Shown one piece after another: positions 1 to 5,987 of a stretch of DNA of 64,000 nt; position 1 is the first letter of the stretch; every line of letters starts with the position of its first letter. The stretch spans positions 186,001 through 250,000 of the forward strand of contig CANQKM010000002.1 of NCBI GenBank assembly GCA_947624485.1, in the 5' to 3' direction. The translations under genes were made by a program, and so were the position numbers. Source of the DNA: an uncultured Clostridia bacterium (GTDB lineage: Bacteria; Bacillota; Clostridia; UBA1381). The notes beneath the pieces were generated by a model. It was given only the letters and a program-made list of their open reading frames with translations. It was not told the DNA's origin and searched no databases.

Positions 1-117
1 CATAGCGCCCACGCCCTCGCCGTAAGGCTCGTGAGAGGGGAAACCGTCCGCCGCGCAGGCGGTGACGCTTACAAGGCACGCAATCATAATAAATATTACC
101 GCGGCAATCTTTTTCAT
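1..117 (-). CDS. putative secreted lipoprotein, N-terminal part only
   Basis: The first 39 codons of a leftward gene are visible; the rest lies outside the window. The start is an ATG preceded by a good GGAGG. The N-terminus is a signal peptide: MKK, a hydrophobic stretch, then VTAC at residues 18-21, which could be a lipobox with Cys21 lipidated. After it comes a short segment ending PYGEGVGAM. From memory this resembles the entry to DUF362-type iron-sulfur flavoprotein partners (GxGxxPGRVVW), but the decisive residues are beyond the edge. It is divergent from a LysR regulator, which may control it. Confidence 0.55.
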   Translation of the reverse strand, partial: MKKIAAVIFIMIACLVSVTACAADGFPSHEPYGEGVGAM

Positions 118-147
118 AGCCGATTCCTCCCTGTCTATATTTATTCT

Positions 148-176
148 ATTATATAACGGCAACATAAAAATATCAA
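148..176 (-). promoter_or_regulatory. promoter of the leftward lipoprotein gene
   Basis: On the minus strand TTGATA (171-176) and TATAAT (148-153) are separated by 17 nt, a near-consensus sigma-A promoter about 30 nt upstream of the start. It is back to back with the LysR promoter. Confidence 0.6.
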
Positions 177-203
177 ATACTTATATTGAATACAGCAATA
201 TGC

Positions 204-233
204 TTGACAGGCATAATAGCAGGGAAGTATAAT
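204..233 (+). promoter_or_regulatory. promoter of the LysR gene
   Basis: TTGACA (204-209), an 18-nt spacer and TATAAT (228-233) lie 21 nt before the LysR start. The close divergent arrangement is typical of a LysR protein that regulates both itself and its neighbour. Confidence 0.6.
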
Positions 234-254
234 ATAAAAAAGGAAGTGATTATT

Positions 255-1136
255 ATGGAAATCCGAGTATTGAAATATTTTCTCGCGGTGGCGCGTAAAC
301 TGAGCATTTCATCCGCCGCCGCCGATTTGCACATAACGCAGCCGACGCTGTCAAGGCAGATCATGGATTTGGAAAAGGAGCTTGGCGCGCAGCTGATTGT
401 GCGCAGCAGTAAACGGCTAAGTCTCACGCCCGACGGTATGAGGCTGAAAAAGCGCGCCGAGGAAATAATAAGCCTTGCCGACAAGACGGCGGCTGAATTT
501 TCGTCCGGCGTGAGCCATGTCGGCGGCGACGTTTACATCGGCGGCGGCGAGACGGACGCTATGCGTATGCTTGTGCGTATCGCGGCGCAGCTGCACGATG
601 AACACAGCGACATTCACTTTCATATTTTCAGCGGCGACCGCGACGATATTACCGACAAGCTCGACAAGGGAATATTCGATTTCGGCGTTTTTGTTGAGCC
701 TGCCGACGTGAGCAAATACGAGTATATACGGCTTCCCGCGGTTGATAAGTGGGGGATTCTGATGCGCGCGGACAGTCCGCTTGCCGATAAAGAATATATC
801 GAACCAGAGGATTTGCGTGATTTGCCGCTTATCGTGTCGCGCCAGTCGCTCACGAGCCGCGACATACCGAAATGGCTCGGACGTGATTTCGATGACCTCA
901 ACGTCGTCGCGACGTACAACCTGCTCTACAACGCGTCGCTCATGGCTGACGAAAGGCTTGGGTACGTGCTGTGTCTCGACAAAATAATCCGCACGAATGA
1001 GGAAAAGACGCTCACCTTCAGACCATTAAAGTCCGACATGGAGGTGCATCTCGATATTGTGTGGAAGAAGCATCAGGTGTTTTCAAAGGCGGCGGAGCTG
1101 TTTCTGCAAAGGCTTAGGGAAAAATACGAGAAATAA
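255..1136 (+). CDS. LysR-family transcriptional regulator
   Basis: A 293-residue DNA-binding regulator with the usual LysR layout. An N-terminal winged helix-turn-helix spans about residues 1-60 and begins MEIRVLKYFLAVA; the recognition helix is in ITQPTLSRQIMDLEKELG. The C-terminal effector-binding domain (about 90-290) resembles the periplasmic binding fold. The ATG at 255 is chosen because AGGAAGTGA precedes it and the family signature begins there; an in-frame ATG at 186 would add 23 atypical residues. It is divergent from the lipoprotein gene, its likeliest target. The effector cannot be told from sequence. A hairpin terminator follows immediately. Confidence 0.9.
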   Translation: MEIRVLKYFLAVARKLSISSAAADLHITQPTLSRQIMDLEKELGAQLIVRSSKRLSLTPDGMRLKKRAEEIISLADKTAAEFSSGVSHVGGDVYIGGGETDAMRMLVRIAAQLHDEHSDIHFHIFSGDRDDITDKLDKGIFDFGVFVEPADVSKYEYIRLPAVDKWGILMRADSPLADKEYIEPEDLRDLPLIVSRQSLTSRDIPKWLGRDFDDLNVVATYNLLYNASLMADERLGYVLCLDKIIRTNEEKTLTFRPLKSDMEVHLDIVWKKHQVFSKAAELFLQRLREKYEK

Positions 1137-1137
1137 A

Positions 1138-1162
1138 AACGGAGAGGTATATCCTCTCCGTT
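1138..1162. terminator. bidirectional intrinsic terminator
   Basis: A perfect 10-bp stem, AACGGAGAGG with CCTCTCCGTT, closes a 5-nt loop right after the LysR stop. The minus-strand side has the better T run (TTTTTATTT), so it probably also serves the small leftward pseudogene. Confidence 0.7.
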
Positions 1163-1406
1163 TCACTTTACAGGAACAGCAGTAAACTCAGCTTTTATAT
1201 TTAATCCGTCATCTGTTTTTAATCAATCCGCTTCTGCTTAGCTTGTCGATTTCATCCTCGTTCAAGTCCTCGATCGGGACGACAAGGCGCGACACGTATT
1301 TTTCGTTCCAAGTCGTACCCTTAAATTCCTTTTGGTAACAGACATATTCGGGCAGCTTTATAATTTCCGGCCGGAGGTGCTGCTTATCGTCCATTCTCAG
1401 TTTCAT
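1163..1406 (-). pseudogene. small hypothetical gene broken by a frameshift
   Basis: Reading leftward from an ATG at 1406, the protein begins MKLRMDDKQHLRPEIIKLPE and runs 65 residues to SGLIKNR and a TGA at 1209. Removing one base in the A-run at 1216-1220 lets it continue as IKTDDGLNIKAEFTAVPVK to a TGA at 1163-1165, just before the terminator. This looks like an 80-residue protein with a one-base homopolymer frameshift, which could be real decay or a sequencing error. No ribosome-binding site is visible before 1406, and the region just upstream is the opposite-strand SLH fragment, so the true 5' end may be lost. I do not recognise the family. Confidence 0.4.
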
Positions 1407-1548
1407 TTGGGCGGCTGAAAGCGTGATGTTCTGCACAATGAAGGGCATAATGGTGGGACGCGTCAGCGGAGAGTTCGATCCGAAAGCGAATATTACCCGC
1501 GCCGAAGGCGCAGCCGTGTTTGAACGGTATTTGAATATGACAAGGTAA
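1339..1548 (+). pseudogene. SLH (S-layer homology) domain remnant
   Basis: An open stretch lacking its own start and N-terminus. From about 1408 it reads WAAESVMFCTMKGIMVG, then GEFDPKANITRAEGAAVFER, then a stop. This is a clear S-layer-homology repeat (Trp at the start, G-I-M-x-G turn, F-x-P, I-T-R-A-E). SLH domains bind pyruvylated secondary cell-wall polymer. A strong terminator follows, as for the 3' end of an ordinary SLH gene. Everything upstream appears deleted and replaced by the opposing small gene. It fits the pyruvyl transferase at 22.5-23.5 kb. Confidence 0.6.
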
Positions 1549-1554
1549 AAACTG

Positions 1555-1588
1555 AAAAGGCGCTGTCCCCATGGGGACAGCGCCTTTT
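1555..1588 (+). terminator. strong intrinsic terminator
   Basis: A 16-bp perfect inverted repeat (AAAAGGCGCTGTCCCC with its complement) with a 2-nt loop, ending in TTTT. It follows the SLH remnant and insulates the AT-rich defence genes downstream. Confidence 0.8.
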
Positions 1589-1668
1589 ATGTCTCGATTT
1601 TTCAAATATGATGTAATTAAGCTGCTATTTGCTATCCTGCCGCATTTCAGCGCCGTTACAATACTATG

Positions 1669-1698
1669 TTGACTTAATATTTATTGCTATGGTATAAT
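1669..1698 (+). promoter_or_regulatory. promoter of the Shedu-type gene
   Basis: TTGACT (1669-1674), an 18-nt spacer and TATAAT (1693-1698) lie 55 nt upstream of the start. Apart from this the 1589-1752 gap is AT-rich and shows nothing else. Confidence 0.6.
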
Positions 1699-1752
1699 TA
1701 AAATAATATTTGTATATTTACCATAAAGGTAGTTGCAATTGGGAGTGTTTAT

Positions 1753-2811
1753 ATGAAACTTACAGATTTTATTTTTACGTTTAGAGATGAATGCAATATA
1801 TCATCTAAGACGGCTATTTGTCGTGTAAGGCTGTTTGCAAATAAGCAAAGTGAAATATATGCTGTAATATCCGAGCTTGATGAGAATCCATCCGTATCGG
1901 TAACAAATGCAATAGAGACAATTCATTCTCAGCTTGTGAAAGAAAAAAAGATTCCGTATGAATCGAAAATTATAGAGCATTACCCTAAATCCTCTTTAGG
2001 TTTTCCGGAAAGCTTTGATTTGGTAGAGTATACTTCCGCAGGTACTCCGCAATGGAAAAGTATTACATATTCTCAAATTTTAGAATTGCTGGAATGTACG
2101 GAGGATGAATTTAATGACTATAGGGCGGACCAAAGAGTAAAACAAGAAATATGTGAGGCGTTAAACGGAACTCCTAAAATAAAACGGTTTGAATATATAG
2201 AGCCGCCGGAAATTACAGAGAGAAGATTGGAAATCGATAAAGGAAAGATTAGCAAGCAAGCCGTAAAGGAGATGCTGGATCAATATCCACCCGAAAGAGA
2301 GATGTCTGCCTTTTTAAAACGCGATATGTCGTTATTATCTGAATGTTATGCGAATCCCAAAGACGAATATATTTGTTTTTCTGAATTTCCGATTGATAAA
2401 GGGGAAGGAAAAGGGAAAGGAAAAGAGATAGTGGATTTTGCTTTATTCACAGGACGTTCGAGAATGACTGTATATTTGATAGAAATCAAAGGGGCGCAGA
2501 ATGATTTATGCAGAAAGAATCATTATAAAGACTTTAGGGCTGACGTGCAGGAAGGCAGAGGACAATTGATACAGCGTGCCGCATGGATTAAAAACAATTA
2601 TAGAGAGTGCTGCAATTTTGTACATAAGGTTCTTAAAAGCGTCAAAGAAAATGGACGTCCATACAATGCATTTGCGGGACCACGATATAAGCTGCTGGTA
2701 GATCCCAATAAAGATGTTATGTATGAGCCAACTAAAATGGAAAGAGGATTATATAAAGGTACAAGAGTATCTCAGAGGGAATGTAGAATCGTGGGATATG
2801 CTGTACAATGA
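1753..2811 (+). CDS. Shedu-type (DUF4263) antiphage nuclease, probably C-terminally truncated
   Basis: A 352-residue protein with an unrecognised N-terminal half and a C-terminal PD-(D/E)XK nuclease core of the Shedu/DUF4263 kind: SEF (Glu211), VDF (Asp228), LIEIKGAQ (Glu244, Lys246) and GQLIQ (Gln271). Shedu proteins are single-gene phage-defence nucleases. After GPRYKLLVDPNKDV (about 309-322), family members as I recall them continue some 50-60 residues (an IGGRT segment and an IESWDxW tail). Here the frame instead runs into an unrelated out-of-frame tail overlapping the sigma-factor gene. The catalytic residues remain, but activity is uncertain. The gene is much more AT-rich than its surroundings, suggesting transfer. 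Confidence 0.7.
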   Translation: MKLTDFIFTFRDECNISSKTAICRVRLFANKQSEIYAVISELDENPSVSVTNAIETIHSQLVKEKKIPYESKIIEHYPKSSLGFPESFDLVEYTSAGTPQWKSITYSQILELLECTEDEFNDYRADQRVKQEICEALNGTPKIKRFEYIEPPEITERRLEIDKGKISKQAVKEMLDQYPPEREMSAFLKRDMSLLSECYANPKDEYICFSEFPIDKGEGKGKGKEIVDFALFTGRSRMTVYLIEIKGAQNDLCRKNHYKDFRADVQEGRGQLIQRAAWIKNNYRECCNFVHKVLKSVKENGRPYNAFAGPRYKLLVDPNKDVMYEPTKMERGLYKGTRVSQRECRIVGYAVQ

Positions 2812-3310
2812 AGCATATCCTATTGTATATAATTATGTCGATAGAATATCTATAAAAGATTATATAGGGAATAGTATGATAGATGACATAGTAAGCGAGT
2901 CTTTTAAAAGGTGTTACGATAAGCCGGAGGCTTTTGAGGGAAGAAGCAGGTTTTCAACATGGGTATGTGCTTTTTCAAGATATGTATTGCTATCACAATA
3001 CGGTAAGGTAAAAACAAGAAATATTCTTAACAATAGGTTCAAATACATTTCATCGGCAGTATCGGAAATAGGATTGCCGGAATTGATAGTGATAAAAAAG
3101 GAACAATATAGCTGTTTACATATTGCATTTAAAGCGTTATCATCTAAACATAAATTGCTTATTAAGTGTTACATATTAAAAATCGTACCGCCAAATACAG
3201 TTATAAAACAAACTCGTCTGAAATACAGCGATAGAATGGTAGAGCTTCAGATTGCTATTAAAGTATTGCGTAGGTATTATCTGTTTTTATATGAAAAAAT
3301 GTCAGTATAG
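2723..3310 (+). CDS. sigma-70-family RNA polymerase sigma factor (orphan)
   Basis: About 195 residues. Region 2 is recognisable: WDMLYNEAYPIVYNYV, then DDIVSESFKRCYDKPEAFEG and RSRFSTWVCAFSRYVLLSQYG (DDIV for core binding, FSTW for the -10 contact). A weaker region 4-like helical segment follows (about 125-190). No anti-sigma gene is adjacent. It overlaps the end of the Shedu-type gene by about 90 bp in another frame. ATGs at 2714 and 2723 are both possible and neither has a strong ribosome-binding site, which fits a deletion that fused the two genes just upstream. AT-rich like its partner. The regulon is unknown. Confidence 0.7.
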   Translation: MSQLKWKEDYIKVQEYLRGNVESWDMLYNEAYPIVYNYVDRISIKDYIGNSMIDDIVSESFKRCYDKPEAFEGRSRFSTWVCAFSRYVLLSQYGKVKTRNILNNRFKYISSAVSEIGLPELIVIKKEQYSCLHIAFKALSSKHKLLIKCYILKIVPPNTVIKQTRLKYSDRMVELQIAIKVLRRYYLFLYEKMSV

Positions 3311-3375
3311 TCTGACAGTAAAATTGTAATACTGCCGCCAACTCGCAGCTTTTGCGCACAGGGCGATGTGCGGTA

Positions 3376-3404
3376 TTGATTTTTCAATGCGAATATGATA
3401 TGAT
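3376..3404 (+). promoter_or_regulatory. promoter before the methyltransferase remnant
   Basis: TTGATT (3376-3381), a 17-nt spacer and TATGAT (3399-3404), followed by AGGAGGG and an ATG. The expression signals survive although the gene body is deleted. Confidence 0.5.
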
Positions 3405-3436
3405 AATTTTGCGATCGAGACAAGGAGGGCGCGGGA

Positions 3437-3589
3437 ATGAATATAGAGTGGGACGCGGACAAATACACCGCGGATTTTTCTTTTGTGCATAAATACGGAA
3501 ACAGTATGATAGATATGATCAACGCCGACGAGGGCGGTAAATGGTATGCGGATTACGTTCGTATAAGAATGAAAGCCGTGAGGTTGTGA
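3437..3589 (+). pseudogene. class I SAM methyltransferase with its middle deleted
   Basis: A 50-codon frame with an excellent AGGAGGG. The N-terminus, MNIEWDADKYTADFSFVHKY, matches the opening of trans-aconitate-type methyltransferases. The C-terminus, GGKWYADYVRIRMKAVRL, looks like the end of the same family. The SAM-binding core that should lie between them (roughly 200 residues) is absent, so this is most likely an in-frame internal deletion. It might be made as a short peptide but cannot be a methyltransferase. Confidence 0.5.
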
Positions 3590-3649
3590 TAAGCATTTGA
3601 AGCTTTATTTTATGCTCTTTTGAAAGAGAGGCCGCCGTATTTCGATAGC

Positions 3650-3970
3650 CTATGACCGCTTTTTCTGTTTCGGCGCGGGAAGCTCCGGCTCCATAGCCTC
3701 AAACAATCCAGTCAGATATTCCCTGCTGTCAACATTGTCAACAAGGAGCATTTCCTTTGCTCCTTCATAGGGCAGCGCGTATTCCGCCTCCGGCATATAG
3801 CGCACCGCCGCTCTTACGGGCTTGACAAGCAGACGGTCGTCATATATGCCGCCGACGATTTTGTCCTTGTAATACAAAATGTACTCACCCATCATTGCCC
3901 GATAGGTAATATCCTCCAAGCCGGACAGCTGCTCCAAAATATACTCCAAATATTCTTTGCTCGACGCCAT
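3650..3970 (-). CDS. TfoX/Sxy N-terminal-domain protein
   Basis: A 106-residue protein matching the TfoX N-terminal domain alone. Typical parts are the helix SSKEYLEYILEQLSGLEDIT, the strand pair around MMGEYILYYKDKIVGGIYDD, LLVKPV, and a basic tail KQKKRS. In Proteobacteria TfoX/Sxy affects competence; in Clostridia these short single-domain versions are common and their role is unknown. The ATG at 3968-3970 is preceded on its strand by GGAGATG. It runs towards the EFR1-like gene on the same strand with about 40 bp on its upstream side to nothing else recognisable. Confident of the family, not of the function. Confidence 0.8.
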   Translation of the reverse strand: MASSKEYLEYILEQLSGLEDITYRAMMGEYILYYKDKIVGGIYDDRLLVKPVRAAVRYMPEAEYALPYEGAKEMLLVDNVDSREYLTGLFEAMEPELPAPKQKKRS

Positions 3971-4012
3971 AAAATCATCTCCAAACGTAACTGTTTCCCC
4001 GTTTACTTTTGC

Positions 4013-4771
4013 CTAACAATATTTTTCATACCGACATTGCTCCACAACCTCGTCGCCCAAAAGCGTGATCGCTTTTTGCGGACAGCGGCTTATGCAGCGG
4101 TAACACATTGTACACCTGCCGCCTGCGACCGCGCGGTTGTTTTTGACAGAAATATTTTTCATCGGGCAGAGCGACGCGCACAGTCCGCAGCCTATGCAGC
4201 CGGCGCTTATTTTTAGTTTGTCGGTGTAGCCCGCCGTCTTTTTGTAAAACCAAAGCCGCTGCCCGAAAAGACCTGCCAAATGAGAAATCGGCGTTATACC
4301 GTCCTTTGGATATTTACCCTGTCTGATTTGCTCCGCGATATGCTCAATCTTTTTGTCGGCCTGCCTGATTATTTCCCGATTTTGCTCGGCACTCTTTTTC
4401 AGGAGATTGCTGTCGCAGACGGAATCCGGCATTTTAATATGTACGCCGCCCAAAATCACTGCGCCGTACTTTTTGAAAAGCCGCGCCGTGCAGCCTGCGC
4501 CGTCGCCGCTGAAAGCGCCCATTGTGGCAATGCACAGTATTTTCTTGTTTTTCCAAAGAGAGCAGTTCTCCTTGATAAAATCCCTGACCATGTACGGCGC
4601 GTTTGAAAATTGCGTCGGATAACCGAATATTATTGTGTCGTTGTTTTTTATTTGATCGGTAACACTCGGATCTTCTAAAGGCAAGGCTGCCGCGGTCTTG
4701 TCCGGCAGCCCGATTAGCTTCTCGACACAATGCTTCGTGTTCCCCGTTCCGCTTAAATATATCCCAATCAT
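4013..4771 (-). CDS. EFR1-family flavodoxin-ferredoxin fusion
   Basis: A 252-residue cytosolic redox protein. The N-terminal flavodoxin-like half carries the FMN phosphate loop LSGTGNTKHC (about residues 5-14) and FGYPTQFSNAPY near 60-75. The C-terminal half has two [4Fe-4S] motifs, CIGCGLCASLCP and CTMCYRCISRCP. Such EFR1 proteins are widespread in Clostridia and probably shuttle electrons; the partner is unknown. The start is the ATG at 4771, backed by GGAGAG; longer in-frame versions lack family similarity. It is separated by about 40 bp from the TfoX-like gene downstream on the same strand. Confidence 0.85.
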   Translation of the reverse strand: MIGIYLSGTGNTKHCVEKLIGLPDKTAAALPLEDPSVTDQIKNNDTIIFGYPTQFSNAPYMVRDFIKENCSLWKNKKILCIATMGAFSGDGAGCTARLFKKYGAVILGGVHIKMPDSVCDSNLLKKSAEQNREIIRQADKKIEHIAEQIRQGKYPKDGITPISHLAGLFGQRLWFYKKTAGYTDKLKISAGCIGCGLCASLCPMKNISVKNNRAVAGGRCTMCYRCISRCPQKAITLLGDEVVEQCRYEKYC

Positions 4772-4936
4772 TTTTCTCTCCGATAAAGACTGATTTGCTT
4801 TGTACGATGATAAAATAATTGTACCACAAATCTCCGGCTTTTTCAATCCGTTTTTTTGTAAAGGAAAAATCGAAAAATCAAAATTCAAAAAAGCCGGCCG
4901 TTTTATAAAACCGGTCGGCTCTTGTATAACGGCATA

Positions 4937-5881
4937 TCAATTTTGCAAAGCGTTTGTGTTTCTTTCCCAGAAAACGCCGTCGGTGTAGCCTTGAATCGAT
5001 TTATCGTGCTCAGCCGTTTCGAGGCGCTTCTCCGCCCAGACGCAGTACTGCTCGTTCTGCTCTATTCCCACATAATGGCGCCGCAGCTTTTTTGCCGTAA
5101 CGGACGTTGAACCCGAGCCGAGGAACGGATCCAACACAACATCGCCGGGGTTGGAGCTTGCGAGAATAAGCTTCGCCAGCAGTTTCTCCGGCTTCTGCGT
5201 CGGGTGGGCGGTGTTCTCGGGCATAGACCAGTACGGGATTGAAATATCATCCCAGAAATTGGACGGGTATGTGTTGCGGAAGTTACCGCTTGCGGTTTCC
5301 TCCCAATCCTTCGGCTTACCGTCTACCTTGTACGGCGCTATTACCCTGCGGCGGATTTTTACGTCCTCGACATTAAACGTGTACTGCTTTGACTTGGTCG
5401 CGAACCATATATCCTCCATGCCGTTTTTCCAATTTGTGAGCGCGCCGCGCCCCTTTTCACGCTGCCACGTAATGCGGTTGCGGACAATAAAATATTTCTT
5501 CAGCACCCTCGCGACCGCCGGACTTGACTGCCAGTCACAGCAAACATACACGGTGGCGCTGTCCTTCAGTGCGGGCAGAACCTGCTTCACCCACGATTCC
5601 GTGTATTCTTCATACAAATCGTCGGTTGTCTTTTTGAATTTTTTACCGTTAAAATCCTTGTCGAGATTGTACGGCGGATCAGCAATCAAAAGGTCAACAA
5701 ACTTTTCAGGCAGAAGCGGGAGCACGGCGAACGTGTCTCCCATTACGGTCTTGTCAAGCACGGAAGAGACCTCGGTCTTTTGCGTAACCGCGATGCACCT
5801 CTCCAGATATTTCTGCCCTTCTTCAACGGTAATGTCTATTGTTTTGTTTCGGTCTGCTTTCATCTTTTTCATCCTTGCCAT
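4937..5881 (-). CDS. orphan DNA methyltransferase (N6-adenine or N4-cytosine, beta order)
   Basis: About 314 residues. The catalytic motif DPPYNLDKDF comes first (about residues 66-75) and the SAM-binding motif LDPFLGSGST near the C-terminus, giving the beta-type order. HPTQKPEKLL precedes the latter as usual. No restriction endonuclease is next to it, so it is probably solitary; its target cannot be read from sequence. The start is uncertain: Met codons at 5881, 5872 and 5863 all precede the conserved region; 5881 is used because AGGA lies upstream. It follows lacZ on the same strand after about 105 bp but is functionally unrelated. Confidence 0.85.
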   Translation of the reverse strand: MARMKKMKADRNKTIDITVEEGQKYLERCIAVTQKTEVSSVLDKTVMGDTFAVLPLLPEKFVDLLIADPPYNLDKDFNGKKFKKTTDDLYEEYTESWVKQVLPALKDSATVYVCCDWQSSPAVARVLKKYFIVRNRITWQREKGRGALTNWKNGMEDIWFATKSKQYTFNVEDVKIRRRVIAPYKVDGKPKDWEETASGNFRNTYPSNFWDDISIPYWSMPENTAHPTQKPEKLLAKLILASSNPGDVVLDPFLGSGSTSVTAKKLRRHYVGIEQNEQYCVWAEKRLETAEHDKSIQGYTDGVFWERNTNALQN

Positions 5882-5987
5882 GTAATATATTGTTCCTAAT
5901 TGCATTGAATGTTGCGCTGTTATTCGGGAAAGATTTGCCCGTTTCCAAACATTCTGCCGCAATAGGGTAGGGCTTGGCATATCGGTT

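Noticed and set aside
3277-3522. 81-codon minus-strand frame across the methyltransferase remnant
   Set aside because: No ribosome-binding site, and the opposite strand has clear family motifs and signals.
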